The notes: a model not told the origin generated them from the letters alone. DNA of 64,000 bases from an uncultured SAR116 cluster alpha proteobacterium (GCA_902517815.1 CABYED010000007.1:1-64000), one strand, 5' to 3'; shown: positions 47,265 through 56,652, numbered from the stretch's first letter. A program made the numbers and translations.

Positions 47265-47894
47265 TTAATTACTTTTGGTTTCAACAAGTGTCCAATTAGG
47301 ATTTTTATCGTTTATTTTTCTTTCAAAGACCCATTCATCCTTTACAAGAATTTCATTTTCACTATTACCATCAATTATTTCATCGCTCTTGTCCATTAGT
47401 GCTCTAATTTGAAAAGATTCAAAAATTACATTTAATTTTATAGATGATTTAGTTAATGTGACTTTAGTTATTTTATTTTCTTTTATCGATTTTAAATCAA
47501 TAATAAGTGTTTCTTGTTCTCTATTTCTTTCATCAACAGCAGATTTAAAACTTTTAAATACGGATGGTTTTGTAAAATTTTTAATATTTTCTAAATTACC
47601 ATTTACAAAGCTTTCTAAAACCATCTTAAAAAAATTTGTTGATCCAGAAAGAAAGTCATTAACATTGAAATTAGGGTCAATATTCAGAATTTTTTTTAAT
47701 TCTAAATCATCAATTTTTCTTTTATCAGATTTTATAGGAACTACATTTGTAAATTGTTTATTTTGTGTTTTTTCGCTTACTCTTGTTTCTTCAAAACCCG
47801 TTTTTGTACCTAAAATGTTCTTAAGTCTAAAAATAAGAAAAATTGCTATTACTCCAAAAATCAGAATATCAATATATGGGAAACCGTTTTGCAT
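47265..47894 (-). CDS. Tim44-like/TimA membrane-associated protein
   Basis: The 209-residue protein has one N-terminal membrane segment (about 7-24, YIDILIFGVIAIFLIFRL), a lysine-rich linker, and a Tim44-like domain (about 85-205) with FKMVLESFVNGNLENIKNFTKPSVFKSF and EILVKDEWVFERKINDKNPNWTLVET. Relatives of the mitochondrial import component Tim44 are found next to secB near the origin in alphaproteobacteria, as here. The bacterial role is poorly known; a link to the envelope or membrane protein handling is inferred. Confidence 0.85.
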   Translation of the reverse strand: MQNGFPYIDILIFGVIAIFLIFRLKNILGTKTGFEETRVSEKTQNKQFTNVVPIKSDKRKIDDLELKKILNIDPNFNVNDFLSGSTNFFKMVLESFVNGNLENIKNFTKPSVFKSFKSAVDERNREQETLIIDLKSIKENKITKVTLTKSSIKLNVIFESFQIRALMDKSDEIIDGNSENEILVKDEWVFERKINDKNPNWTLVETKSN

Positions 47895-48015
47895 TTTTTC
47901 TAACCACCATTACTTTAAATAATTTATTAAATATATTATACAAAAAAATAAAAATTAATATTCATTATAATTTATTTCATATATAAATACGAATGATTAT
48001 TGTTTAGAGAATTTA

Positions 48016-48429
48016 ATGAATAATGTAAATGTAAATCAAGAATATAACATTAAAATAATAAAAAATTTTATTCAAGATTTGTCTTTCGAAAACCCTCATA
48101 ATTTAAATGGCAATAATTCTGATAATAATGAGATAGATTTTAATACGAGCGTCATATTCAAGCCTTATGATAATAATTACTTCAGTTTAATTCTAAAATA
48201 TACTTTAGATTGTTCTTCTAAACAAAATGAGAAGAAATTATTCATTCTTGAGCTAGATTATTTTGGTTATTTCAAAATTTTGGGAAATGAAAATTATGAT
48301 CAAAAATCATTAGCAGAAAAGGGTACAAAGCTTTTATTTCCTTTTGTGAAAGAAATTATAGAATATATTACCCGAAAAGGAGGAAGTATCCCTATATTAT
48401 TGAATGAAATAGACTTTAATCTAAAATAA
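48016..48429 (+). CDS. secB: Protein-export chaperone SecB
   Basis: SecB keeps precursor proteins unfolded for SecA-driven export. The 137-residue product matches SecB at IIKNFIQDLSFENPHNLN, the beta-strands IFKPYDNNYFSLILKYTLDC and KLFILELDYFGYFKILG, and the helix-forming KLLFPFVKEIIEYITRKGGSIPILLNEIDF. The acidic C-terminal tail that normally binds SecA zinc is almost absent (ends FNLK), which is slightly short for the family. It is divergent from the Tim44-like gene and convergent with dnaQ (1-base gap). Confidence 0.9.
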   Translation: MNNVNVNQEYNIKIIKNFIQDLSFENPHNLNGNNSDNNEIDFNTSVIFKPYDNNYFSLILKYTLDCSSKQNEKKLFILELDYFGYFKILGNENYDQKSLAEKGTKLLFPFVKEIIEYITRKGGSIPILLNEIDFNLK

Positions 48430-48430
48430 A

Positions 48431-49147
48431 TTAGTTACTCCTCAATTTTTCCCATATATTGTTGCTTATTGTTTGAATACTTTTCAAATGAAGCTTATAA
48501 TCTTCTTCGTTAATTTTTATATGATTTATTTGTTTTAAGTTCATCTTTTTATAAAATTTATCAAGATCAAATAGATGATTATCTTCTGTAGATTTAATTA
48601 TTTTACTCCTTTTTTCAAAGTCTAATCTAGTTTGTCTTCCTCCTATTAATTCCAAATATACTGAAGCTAAAAGTTTTGCATCTTTAAGCGCACCGTGGGT
48701 GTCCCTTCCAGTTAAGTCAATATTATATTTTCTACAAAGTGTATCTAAACTGACTGACTGGCCAATAAATTTTTTTTTTGCTAAAACTAGTGTGTCTATA
48801 ACATCATCATTATTTAACTCTCTCATATTACATCTTATTAATTCTGCGTTTATAAAACCGACATCAAATGATGCATTATGAATTATTATTTTACTATCTG
48901 AAATATAATTTATAAATTCTTCAGCTATATCTGAGAATTTTGGTTTATCATTTAGAAATTCTCTACTTAATCCGTGCACTGCTTGTGCTTTTTTGTCTGA
49001 TTCTCTTTCAGGATTTAAATAATAATGGAAATCGTTACCTGTTGGTATATGGTTTTCCAATTCAACTATACCTATTTCAACTATCCTGTGACCATTTTCA
49101 TAGTCCAAACCTGTTGTTTCAGTATCTAGGACCAGTTCTCTAATCAT
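48431..49147 (-). CDS. dnaQ: DNA polymerase III epsilon subunit (proofreading exonuclease)
   Basis: DnaQ is the 3'-5' proofreading exonuclease of the replicase. The 238-residue protein has Exo I LVLDTETTGLD (D8 and E10), Exo II IIHNASFDVGFINAE, and Exo III DTHGALKDAKLLASVYLEL with the catalytic histidine. The C-terminal part would bind the alpha subunit. Its start overlaps the end of coaE by 8 bases, and coaE-dnaQ-secB beside the origin is the usual alphaproteobacterial order. Confidence 0.96.
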   Translation of the reverse strand: MIRELVLDTETTGLDYENGHRIVEIGIVELENHIPTGNDFHYYLNPERESDKKAQAVHGLSREFLNDKPKFSDIAEEFINYISDSKIIIHNASFDVGFINAELIRCNMRELNNDDVIDTLVLAKKKFIGQSVSLDTLCRKYNIDLTGRDTHGALKDAKLLASVYLELIGGRQTRLDFEKRSKIIKSTEDNHLFDLDKFYKKMNLKQINHIKINEEDYKLHLKSIQTISNNIWEKLRSN

Positions 49148-49751
49148 TTTGTTTTCTTCTAATCCTTATTCTAAACAAATAAAACAAGACTATAATAAAA
49201 GTAATTGTTTTCCCAAAAGATGTATTAATTATAAAAGGGTTTTCTCTAATTTTCTTTTCAAATGGCCATTGAGAATTATTTATAAGTTTAAACTTTTTCT
49301 CAGTCATATTAGGTCTTCTTAACACTCTTCTCCTTTGAATTTCTTTTCTTGTATTTACTAAAAAGATATAATCACAATTTTTATTCATCCCTGTTTCATA
49401 TAATAAAGGAATATCTAATCCAATAATAGAAGACTTGCCTGATTTCTCTAAAAAAGAATTTTTTTCTTTTTTTATAAGTGGATGTATTATCTTTTCTAGT
49501 TTTTTCCTCTCTTTTTCACTTTTAAATACTTTATTGCCAAGTAATACCTTGTTAATCTTTTTTTCTTTTTTACATAATGATATTGTATCTGGCCAAACTT
49601 TTGTTATTTTCTCCTTAATATCATTATTTTCTTCTAAAATCTCTTTCACTTTTTGATCTGAATCAAAAACTGGTATTTTTAGAATTCTAAACATGTTAGA
49701 TACAGTTGTTTTTCCCATACCTATTGAACCTGTTATACCAATAATTATCAT
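49140..49751 (-). CDS. coaE: Dephospho-CoA kinase
   Basis: CoaE makes the last phosphorylation in coenzyme A synthesis. The 203-residue product starts MIIIGITGSIGMGKTTVSNMF (Walker A GSIGMGKTT) and contains VFDSDQKVKEIL, IIGLDIPLLYETGMNKNCDYIFLVN and RRPNMTEKKFKLINNSQWP. The C-terminal tail (FIIVLFYLFRIRIRRKQND) is hydrophobic and then basic, unlike most CoaE proteins, but the frame stays open to the dnaQ overlap. It is the first gene on the left side of the candidate origin. Confidence 0.93.
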   Translation of the reverse strand: MIIIGITGSIGMGKTTVSNMFRILKIPVFDSDQKVKEILEENNDIKEKITKVWPDTISLCKKEKKINKVLLGNKVFKSEKERKKLEKIIHPLIKKEKNSFLEKSGKSSIIGLDIPLLYETGMNKNCDYIFLVNTRKEIQRRRVLRRPNMTEKKFKLINNSQWPFEKKIRENPFIINTSFGKTITFIIVLFYLFRIRIRRKQND

Positions 49752-49776
49752 AAAACGTTTTCTTTAGTTGATAAAC

Positions 49777-49894
49777 TGTTAATAATCATAATTTTGTCCT
49801 TATGTATTCAATTATATTTATTATATTTTTTTTTTATCCATAATTAAATCACATGTTAATAATATTAAATTCATAAATTTTAATTTGTTAATAA
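49777..49894 (+). repeat. Three copies of TGTTAATAA in candidate oriC
   Basis: The 9-mer TGTTAATAA occurs in the same orientation at 49777-49785, 49854-49862 and 49886-49894. It equals the reverse DnaA box TGTGGATAA with GG changed to TA, so these could be weak or lineage-specific initiator sites. Chance is not negligible in such AT-rich DNA, but three copies within 118 bases is notable. Confidence 0.5.
49834..49842 (+). promoter_or_regulatory. DnaA-box-like site in candidate oriC
   Basis: TTATCCATA differs from the DnaA box TTATCCACA at one position (C to T at position 8). It directly follows the AT-rich tract 49811-49835, a sensible place for an initiator site beside an unwinding element. 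Confidence 0.5.
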
Positions 49895-49937
49895 CTTTAT
49901 TTGATTATATAATTCAATCAGTAATATTTGAATAAAT

Positions 49938-49946
49938 TGTGGATAT
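49938..49946 (-). promoter_or_regulatory. DnaA-box-like site in candidate oriC
   Basis: The plus strand reads TGTGGATAT, so the minus strand gives ATATCCACA, one mismatch from TTATCCACA at the first position. It abuts the 15-base T run (49946-49960). Confidence 0.5.
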
Positions 49947-50021
49947 TTTTTTTTTTTTTTATAATTCACAACTTTATTAAAAACAACATCATCAATTAAT
50001 TTTAAATAAAGTAATATTTCT

Positions 50022-51059
50022 GTGTTAGAAAACTTAATTAGTGAAACTCTTAATCATAAAAAGTCAGATATAGCTATTTGGTTTTTGAGACAAGCTGGTA
50101 GACACATACCTGAATATTTTGAAATTAGAAAAAAAGAAAAAGACTTTGTAAATTTTTGTTTAAACAAAGATCTAATAATAGAAAGTACATATTTACCTCT
50201 AAAGTATTATGATCTTGATGCAGTTATCATATTCTCCGATATTTTAATGATACCATGGGCTATGAATAGAAATGTTGCATTTACGAAGGATTTTGGTCCT
50301 TCTATGGACCCTATGATACCAGACGATACTAGGATACTTAAAAAAATATCAATAAGTTCCAAACTTGAACCTTTAAAAAACTCAATTAGTTATCTCAGAA
50401 ATAAGTTACCAAAGTCCATAGCATTAATTGGTTTTGCTGGTGCACCTTGGACTTTAGCCTGCTATATGATTGAAGGAAAAGGAAGTAAAGATTTTATTAA
50501 TACTAGAAGAGCCTTATGGGGTTCATATAAATGGTTTATGGAACTTATTGAAACTCTTATAGTTTATATTGCTGATAAGTTAGAAATGCAAGCTAGAGCA
50601 GGTGCTGATGTTTTAATGCTCTTTGATTCATGGTCTCATATGATACCTAACAACTTCTTTTACGATTGTGCTATAAATCCAACGGCAAGAATAATAGATA
50701 TTTTAAGATCTAGAAAAATTTTTGTACCAGTTATTGGTTTTCCATTTAAAGCTGGATCTTCTATTGTAAGATATTCCTTTGAAAGTAAAGTTGATTGTAT
50801 TGCGTTAGACTGGTCAGTAGATTTATGTTGGGCTGTACAGAATATTAATAAGGATATAGCTATACAAGGTAATCTTGATCCAGCATCTCTTATTCCATCT
50901 CATAGTGATTATTTAAAAGAGAATGTTTTAGCTATCTTAGATATAATGAAAGATAAGAGATTTATATTTAACGTTGGTCATGGCCTAACTCCAGATTGTA
51001 AAATTGATAACGTAAAGGAAGTTATTAATATTGTCAGAAATCATAGTAGGAAAATTTAA
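50022..51059 (+). CDS. hemE: Uroporphyrinogen decarboxylase
   Basis: HemE decarboxylates uroporphyrinogen III to coproporphyrinogen III in heme synthesis. The 345-residue product begins at a GTG and contains IWFLRQAGRHIPEYFEIR (the conserved RQAGR), LDAVIIFSDILMIPWAM, GFAGAPWTLACYMIEG, ALDWSVDL, QGNLDPASLI and FNVGHGLTPDC. The N-terminus fits the GTG start. It is the first gene to the right of the candidate origin and is followed by hemJ after 3 bases. Confidence 0.97.
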   Translation: MLENLISETLNHKKSDIAIWFLRQAGRHIPEYFEIRKKEKDFVNFCLNKDLIIESTYLPLKYYDLDAVIIFSDILMIPWAMNRNVAFTKDFGPSMDPMIPDDTRILKKISISSKLEPLKNSISYLRNKLPKSIALIGFAGAPWTLACYMIEGKGSKDFINTRRALWGSYKWFMELIETLIVYIADKLEMQARAGADVLMLFDSWSHMIPNNFFYDCAINPTARIIDILRSRKIFVPVIGFPFKAGSSIVRYSFESKVDCIALDWSVDLCWAVQNINKDIAIQGNLDPASLIPSHSDYLKENVLAILDIMKDKRFIFNVGHGLTPDCKIDNVKEVINIVRNHSRKI

Positions 51060-51062
51060 TAA

Positions 51063-51503
51063 TTGTTTTATGATATAATTAAATCTTTTCATTTAATTTC
51101 AATAATATCCTGGATGGTGGGATTATTATACTTGCCCAGGCTATTTGTGTATCATAATGATACTAAAAATTTAAGTGAAATGCATGAAACTTTCCTTCTT
51201 ATGGAGTATAGGTTATTGACTTTTATAATGACACCTGCACTGGTTCTGACTTATATATTAGGATTTTTGTTATTATATGATAATATTTATTTTTTGAGTG
51301 AAAGTTATTTCTTAACTAAATTATTCTTAGTTTTTTGTTTAACTATATTTCATTTATATTTATCTATTCTTTACAAAGATTTTAAAAAAGGGTATAGAAA
51401 CTATAAAACAAAATTTTACAGAATAATAAACGAAATTCCAACTTTATTAATGATCATTATTATTCTTTTAGTTATAGTCAAACCAAATTTCCAAATAATA
51501 TAA
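51063..51503 (+). CDS. hemJ: Protoporphyrinogen IX oxidase HemJ
   Basis: HemJ is a membrane enzyme for a late heme step. The 146-residue product starts at a TTG and has four hydrophobic segments (about 5-22, 50-72, 82-102 and 124-143), the N-terminal FHLISIISWMVGLLYLPRLFVYH with conserved histidine 10, and LTKLFLVFCLTIFHLYL with the conserved lysine. It is slightly shorter than some relatives. It follows hemE directly, so two heme enzymes are coupled next to the origin. Confidence 0.9.
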   Translation: MFYDIIKSFHLISIISWMVGLLYLPRLFVYHNDTKNLSEMHETFLLMEYRLLTFIMTPALVLTYILGFLLLYDNIYFLSESYFLTKLFLVFCLTIFHLYLSILYKDFKKGYRNYKTKFYRIINEIPTLLMIIIILLVIVKPNFQII

Positions 51504-51523
51504 ATCCACCTCATGAGAATTAA

Positions 51524-52783
51524 ATGCATTTAAAAGATCTTAAAGCAAAAAACCCATCAGATTTATTAACTTATGCTGAAAGTTTAGAAATAGAAAACGC
51601 AAGTACTTTAAGAAAACAGGATATGATGTTTGCCTGTTTAAAAAAGCTAGCTGAAAATGATATAGCCATATATGGGGACGGAGTACTTGAAGTGTTATCT
51701 GATGGATTTGGATTTTTAAGATCACCCGAATCTAACTATCTTGCTGGACCAGATGATATTTATATTTCTCCTAACCAAGTAAGAAAATTTGGTCTTCGTA
51801 CAGGTGATACAGTAGAGGGGCAAATAAGGGCCCCCAAAGATGGTGAAAGGTATTTTGCATTACTAAAAGTAGAAAGTATAAATTTTGAATCTCCAGATTC
51901 CGTTCGTTATAGGATAAATTTTGATAATTTAACACCTCTTTACCCGCAAGAAAAAATTAATTTTGAAACCGAATTTGATCCAAACAATAAAGATATTACA
52001 AATAGAGTTGTAGAAATGGTTGCTCCTATGGGCAAAGGACAACGTGGTTTAATCGTTGCTCCTCCGAGAACAGGCAAAACAATGATGTTACAGTCAATAG
52101 CTCAAGCTATATCGAAAAACCATCCTGAGATTTATTTAATTGTTTTGTTAATTGACGAAAGACCAGAGGAAGTAACAGATATGCAAAGATCAGTTGATGG
52201 CGAGGTTATCAGCTCTACATTTGATGAACCTGCTTCTCGGCATGTACAAGTTACTGACATGGTTATAGAAAAGGCTAAGAGATTGGTTGAACACAAACGA
52301 GATGTTGTAATATTATTAGATTCCATAACTAGATTAGCTAGAGCATATAATACAGTAATACCGTCAAGTGGCAAGGTTTTGACAGGGGGGGTTGATGCAA
52401 ATGCTCTTCAAAGACCAAAAAGATTTTTTGGTGCAGCTAGAAACATAGAAGATGGAGGCTCTTTAACTATTATAGCAACTGCGTTGGTTGAAACAGGATC
52501 AAGAATGGATGAGGTAATTTTTGAGGAATTCAAAGGCACTGGAAACAGCGAAGTGATACTTGATAGAAAATTATCGGATAAAAGAACGTTCCCAGCTATC
52601 GATGTAACTAAGTCAGGCACTAGAAAAGAAGAACTTTTGGTAGAGAAAGACACATTGTCCAGAATGTGGGTCTTAAGGAGAATTTTGATGCAAATGGGAC
52701 CAGTAGAAGCAATGGACTTTCTTTCAGACAAACTTAAACAAAGTAAATCTAACGAAGATTTCTTTAGAGCTATGAATAAATAA
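51524..52783 (+). CDS. rho: Transcription termination factor Rho
   Basis: Rho is the hexameric RNA helicase that ends untranslated transcripts. The 419-residue protein has the N-terminal RNA-binding domain ([33 protein letters not shown]), Walker [16 protein letters not shown], Walker [16 protein letters not shown], the Q-loop region and the R-loop [14 protein letters not shown]. The C-terminus is normal. Its importance here is heightened by the near absence of intrinsic terminators at gene ends in this window. Confidence 0.98.
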   Translation: MHLKDLKAKNPSDLLTYAESLEIENASTLRKQDMMFACLKKLAENDIAIYGDGVLEVLSDGFGFLRSPESNYLAGPDDIYISPNQVRKFGLRTGDTVEGQIRAPKDGERYFALLKVESINFESPDSVRYRINFDNLTPLYPQEKINFETEFDPNNKDITNRVVEMVAPMGKGQRGLIVAPPRTGKTMMLQSIAQAISKNHPEIYLIVLLIDERPEEVTDMQRSVDGEVISSTFDEPASRHVQVTDMVIEKAKRLVEHKRDVVILLDSITRLARAYNTVIPSSGKVLTGGVDANALQRPKRFFGAARNIEDGGSLTIIATALVETGSRMDEVIFEEFKGTGNSEVILDRKLSDKRTFPAIDVTKSGTRKEELLVEKDTLSRMWVLRRILMQMGPVEAMDFLSDKLKQSKSNEDFFRAMNK

Positions 52784-52785
52784 AA

Positions 52786-52801
52786 TGTTTCACGTGAAAC
52801 A
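52786..52801. promoter_or_regulatory. parS: parS partition site (rho-mnmE gap)
   Basis: TGTTTCACGTGAAACA is a perfect 16-bp palindrome identical to the conserved bacterial parS consensus bound by ParB. It starts 3 bases after the rho stop codon and lies 24 bases before the mnmE start, about 2.8 kb from the candidate oriC. Confidence 0.95.
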
Positions 52802-52824
52802 CTTATTAAAAAAAGAGTAAAAAC

Positions 52825-54123
52825 GTGGACACAATTTTTTCCTCAGCTTCAAGTTCACAAAAAAGTGCGATTAAAATTATTAGAGTTTCTGGAAGTGAAA
52901 CAAAAAAAGTACCTAAAATTTTCTCTTTTAAGCCAACGCAACCTCGTGTTGCGTCTCTTAGAAAAATATATGACTTAAATCATAATGTCATTGATAATGC
53001 ATTAATAATACATTTTCCAGGCCCTAACACAGTAACTGGGGAGGATATTATTGAGTTCCATATTCATGGAAGCACAATAATTGAAAAAAAAATATATGAA
53101 GTTCTTGCCAGTACAAAAAAATTTCGTATAGCCAACAGAGGTGAGTTTACAAAAAGAGCGTTTTTAAATGGGATTTTAGATTTGACACAAGCAGAGGCTT
53201 TAAGCGACTTAATAAATTCAGAAACAGAAAGTCAATTCAAGATATCTATGTCACAGTATGAGGGGGCTTTATTAAGTAAAATTAACTCATGGAGAGATGA
53301 AATAGTTTGGTTGTTGTCAAAGTTAGAGGCTCTTATTGATTTTTCAGATGAAGAGCTTCCTGATGAACTGGAACAACTTTTTAATTTAAAAGTATCAAAA
53401 ATGTTACATGATATGAAGAAATCTTTGAAATATAGTAATTATGGAGAAAGAATTAGAAATGGCTTTGTTATAACGCTTATAGGTAGACCTAACGTTGGAA
53501 AAAGTTCGCTTATAAATTATTTATCAGATAAAAGAGTTGCTATTGTGACCGATGAAGCGGGAACGACAAGAGATATTATAGAAGTTACTATGGATTTTGA
53601 AGGATTTCCTGTCATTTTAAATGACACCGCGGGCATAAGAAGTGCAGATTCCGAAGTAGAAAAAATTGGAGTTACGAGGGCTTTAGAAAAAGCGGAAGTA
53701 TCTGATTTAATCCTTATTTTATCTGATAATGAAAATTTTTCTTATCCAGAACTTAAATCAACATGTAAGAAAATTTTAGTACACACAAAATCAGATTTGA
53801 AAACGATAACCAATAAAGGAATCCATAATATCTCTGTTAGAGATAACATAGGTATTGAGGATTTAATCAAACTAATTGTAAAACATTTAAAATCATTAGC
53901 ACCTAAAGAAGATGTTTTGCTCTCAAGAAAAAGGCACATAGAGGCAATAAAAAGATCTATATATGCTTTGAATGATTTGCAGAAATTTGATTTAAATATT
54001 AATCCTGAAATTGCATCAGAGAATTTAAGAATAGTTGCAAAAGAAATTGGGAGTATAACTAATATCATTGACGCAGAAGAAATTTTAGATGATATATTTA
54101 ATAGTTTTTGTATTGGTAAATAA
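52825..54123 (+). CDS. mnmE: tRNA uridine-5-carboxymethylaminomethyl modification GTPase MnmE
   Basis: MnmE works with MnmG to modify the wobble uridine of several tRNAs. The 432-residue product starts at a GTG giving [23 protein letters not shown], with the folate-binding N-terminal domain ([23 protein letters not shown]). The G domain has [21 protein letters not shown] and HTKSDL, and the protein ends in the conserved FCIGK with the C-terminal active-site cysteine. mnmG follows after a few bases. Confidence 0.97.
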   Translation: MDTIFSSASSSQKSAIKIIRVSGSETKKVPKIFSFKPTQPRVASLRKIYDLNHNVIDNALIIHFPGPNTVTGEDIIEFHIHGSTIIEKKIYEVLASTKKFRIANRGEFTKRAFLNGILDLTQAEALSDLINSETESQFKISMSQYEGALLSKINSWRDEIVWLLSKLEALIDFSDEELPDELEQLFNLKVSKMLHDMKKSLKYSNYGERIRNGFVITLIGRPNVGKSSLINYLSDKRVAIVTDEAGTTRDIIEVTMDFEGFPVILNDTAGIRSADSEVEKIGVTRALEKAEVSDLILILSDNENFSYPELKSTCKKILVHTKSDLKTITNKGIHNISVRDNIGIEDLIKLIVKHLKSLAPKEDVLLSRKRHIEAIKRSIYALNDLQKFDLNINPEIASENLRIVAKEIGSITNIIDAEEILDDIFNSFCIGK

Positions 54124-54137
54124 GTTTGACAAATAAT

Positions 54138-56012
54138 ATGAAAAATTTTGATGTAGTAGTAATTGGAGGAGGCCATGCCGGTGTTGAAGCGGCATCTGCA
54201 TCATCAAGAATGGGCGCTAAAACTGCTTTAATTACTATGAAAATTGAGACTATTGGTGAAATGTCGTGTAATCCAGCCATAGGTGGCTTGGGAAAGGGTC
54301 ATTTAGTGCGGGAAATTGATGCTCTTGACGGATTAATGGCTAAAGCAATAGATGTTTCTGGAATACAATTTAGAATGCTTAACCGTTCTAGAGGACCTGC
54401 AGTCCACGGACCAAGATCTCAAGCTGACCGAAAATTATATAAAAAAGCTATTTCAAATATGCTAAAATGTTCTAAAAACCTAACACTTTTGGAAGGCACA
54501 GTTAAAGATTTTACGATTGACAATAATGAAATCAAAAATGTTGTTTTGAAAAATGATGTTTCTATAAAGGCAAAGTCGGTGGTGTTAACAACCGGCACTT
54601 TTTTAGGAGGTGTTATTCATATTGGCAACGAAAGAATCCCAGCAGGTAGAATAGGAGATGAGCCATCAAATCATTTGTCGAAAAGAATTAGAGAATTGAA
54701 CTTGCCAATTGGCAGGTTAAAAACAGGAACGCCGCCTAGATTACTTAAAACAAGCATTAATTGGAATAAAGTTGAAATGCAGTCTGCAGACAATGATCCA
54801 ATACCATTTTCCTATATGACACAGAAAATATATACACAACAAATTCAGTGTGGAATAACAAGAACAAATACAAACACTCACAAAATAATATCAGATAACA
54901 TAAGCCTGTCACCAGTTTATTCTGGTTCAATTCAAGGGTTTGGTCCAAGATATTGTCCGAGTATAGAAGACAAAGTTAATAGATTTTATGAAAAAGATTC
55001 GCATCAAATTTTTCTTGAGCCAGAAGGATTAGATAGTCCTTTGATTTATCCTAACGGCATATCAACAAGCTTACCAAAAGAAATTCAGAATGAATTTTTG
55101 AAAACAATCCCTGGATTGGAGTTTGCTATTGTGAAACAACATGGTTATGCAATTGAATATGACTACATGGACCCAAGGGCTCTTAAAGACACATTAGAGA
55201 CAAAAAATATAAAGGGACTATTCTTTGCAGGTCAGATAAATGGCACAACTGGATATGAAGAGGCTGCAGCCCAAGGATTAATTGCAGGAATAAATGCTAC
55301 AATAAATATTAACACTAATCCAAAATGGTTTACTCTTGACAGATCAGAGGCATATATTGGGGTTATGATTAACGATTTGATTAATAGAGGAGCTCCTGAG
55401 CCTTATAGAATGTTTACATCTAGAGCAGAGTTTAGATTGCTTCTAAGGTCGGACAATGCTGATCAGAGGCTGACAGATAAAGGAATAAAATTTGGTATAA
55501 TTAGCACAATGAGAAAAAGATTCTGGGAGGAAAAGAAGAAAAATTTAAAACATTCTTACAATATTATTGATAGTTTGAGCGCAAAGCCTAGCATGTTAAA
55601 AAAATACAATTTACCAAGCACAAGGACTGGTAAGCCAAGATCACCAAAAGACATTCTATCTACTGGAACGCATCATATAAAAGATCTTTTTGAAATTTGG
55701 CCAAATCTTAAAAAAATCCCAAAAAATTTACACTCACAGATAGAAACAGACTGTATATACAATGTTTATCTCAAAAGACAAAAAGAAGATATAAAAATGT
55801 ATAAGCAAGAAAACAAAACTAAAATTCCTACAAATTTTGACTTCAACCTTATCAAGGGACTATCTAATGAAATAAAAGATATTTTAAAACAAAACAAGCC
55901 AAGTACTGTTGCTCAAGCATCAAACCTTCCAGGATTTACTCCTTCGGCTACTTTGTTGCTTCTAAGACATTTGAAACGAGAGAAAAAATATAAAGTTGTT
56001 AACAAACATTAA
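54138..56012 (+). CDS. mnmG: tRNA uridine-5-carboxymethylaminomethyl modification enzyme MnmG
   Basis: MnmG is the FAD partner of MnmE. From the ATG at 54138 it has 624 residues, starting [19 protein letters not shown] with the FAD-binding GGGHAG. Further motifs are [47 protein letters not shown] and [23 protein letters not shown] at 54126 could add four residues. Its stop lies inside the start of rsmG (17-base overlap). Confidence 0.97.
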   Translation: MKNFDVVVIGGGHAGVEAASASSRMGAKTALITMKIETIGEMSCNPAIGGLGKGHLVREIDALDGLMAKAIDVSGIQFRMLNRSRGPAVHGPRSQADRKLYKKAISNMLKCSKNLTLLEGTVKDFTIDNNEIKNVVLKNDVSIKAKSVVLTTGTFLGGVIHIGNERIPAGRIGDEPSNHLSKRIRELNLPIGRLKTGTPPRLLKTSINWNKVEMQSADNDPIPFSYMTQKIYTQQIQCGITRTNTNTHKIISDNISLSPVYSGSIQGFGPRYCPSIEDKVNRFYEKDSHQIFLEPEGLDSPLIYPNGISTSLPKEIQNEFLKTIPGLEFAIVKQHGYAIEYDYMDPRALKDTLETKNIKGLFFAGQINGTTGYEEAAAQGLIAGINATININTNPKWFTLDRSEAYIGVMINDLINRGAPEPYRMFTSRAEFRLLLRSDNADQRLTDKGIKFGIISTMRKRFWEEKKKNLKHSYNIIDSLSAKPSMLKKYNLPSTRTGKPRSPKDILSTGTHHIKDLFEIWPNLKKIPKNLHSQIETDCIYNVYLKRQKEDIKMYKQENKTKIPTNFDFNLIKGLSNEIKDILKQNKPSTVAQASNLPGFTPSATLLLLRHLKREKKYKVVNKH

Positions 56013-56652
56013 TACTTATGAAAAATTTTGTTCACATGTAATTGTTTCACGTGAAACATATGAAAAGTTGTGTGTGTTTCGTAAAATTCTTATCAAGTGG
56101 CAAAATTCAATAAATTTAATAAGTAAAAGTACCATAAAAAATATTTGGGAAAGACATTTCTTAGACTCTGCACAATTATATACATTTGTAAAGGATGTAG
56201 AAGGAAATATCATAGATTTTGGTTCTGGGGCAGGTTTTCCAGGTATGGTTATGGCAATAATGGGTAAAAAAAACATTCATCTAGTAGAGTCAGACTATAA
56301 AAAATGTATTTTTTTAAATGAAATTGCAATGCAAACAGAAACAGATATAACTATTCATAATTGTAGAATTGAAGATTTAAGCTTTATAAATGCTGATTTA
56401 ATTACTTGTAGAGCATTAGCGTCATTGAGTAAGCTAATTGATTATGTAGAGATTTTTATAAACAAATCATTAGGAGAAAAAAATGAATTTCCTAAGCTAT
56501 TGTTTTTAAAAGGAAAATCATATTATTCTGAAGTTTTGGATTTAAATAAAAATAAAAAAATAAGTTTCGAAGAATATCCTTCTATAACAGACAAACATGG
56601 TAAAATTTTATACATTAATAAAGTAGACATGTTAGATATTGAATATGAATGA
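55996..56652 (+). CDS. rsmG: 16S rRNA (guanine(527)-N7)-methyltransferase RsmG
   Basis: RsmG makes m7G527 in 16S rRNA. The 218-residue product has [34 protein letters not shown], the SAM-binding [17 protein letters not shown] and [15 protein letters not shown]. Translation seems to start at a TTG overlapping the mnmG end, because no in-frame ATG precedes the conserved region. Residues 17-21 (VSRET) are encoded by a perfect parS site, so the N-terminal sequence is constrained by DNA segregation as well as by protein function. Confidence 0.95.
   Translation: MLTNINTYEKFCSHVIVSRETYEKLCVFRKILIKWQNSINLISKSTIKNIWERHFLDSAQLYTFVKDVEGNIIDFGSGAGFPGMVMAIMGKKNIHLVESDYKKCIFLNEIAMQTETDITIHNCRIEDLSFINADLITCRALASLSKLIDYVEIFINKSLGEKNEFPKLLFLKGKSYYSEVLDLNKNKKISFEEYPSITDKHGKILYINKVDMLDIEYE
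56043..56058. promoter_or_regulatory. parS: parS partition site inside rsmG
   Basis: A second perfect TGTTTCACGTGAAACA palindrome lies within the rsmG coding region, where the codons gtt-tca-cgt-gaa-aca encode Val-Ser-Arg-Glu-Thr. It is 3.26 kb from the first parS and 0.6 kb before parA. Confidence 0.95.

Larger units (their letters stand above)
49752..50021. other. Candidate chromosomal replication origin (oriC)
   Basis: This 270-base gap, the largest in the window, separates divergent coaE and hemE, the place where oriC lies in Caulobacter and many other alphaproteobacteria. It is far more AT-rich than its surroundings and holds a 15-base T run (49946-49960), an ATTATATTTATTATATTT tract followed by nine T (49811-49835), two DnaA-box-like 9-mers with one mismatch each, and three copies of TGTTAATAA. 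dnaQ, coaE, hemE, parA, parB and two parS sites lie close by, and genes on both sides point away from it. Position and context are strong; the protein-binding sites are inferred. Confidence 0.75.

Noticed and set aside
49844-49891. CtrA binding sites (TTAA-N7-TTAA) in the candidate oriC
   Set aside because: TTAA occurs several times but with spacings of 8, 5, 11 and 4 bases, never 7; the density is expected from base composition.
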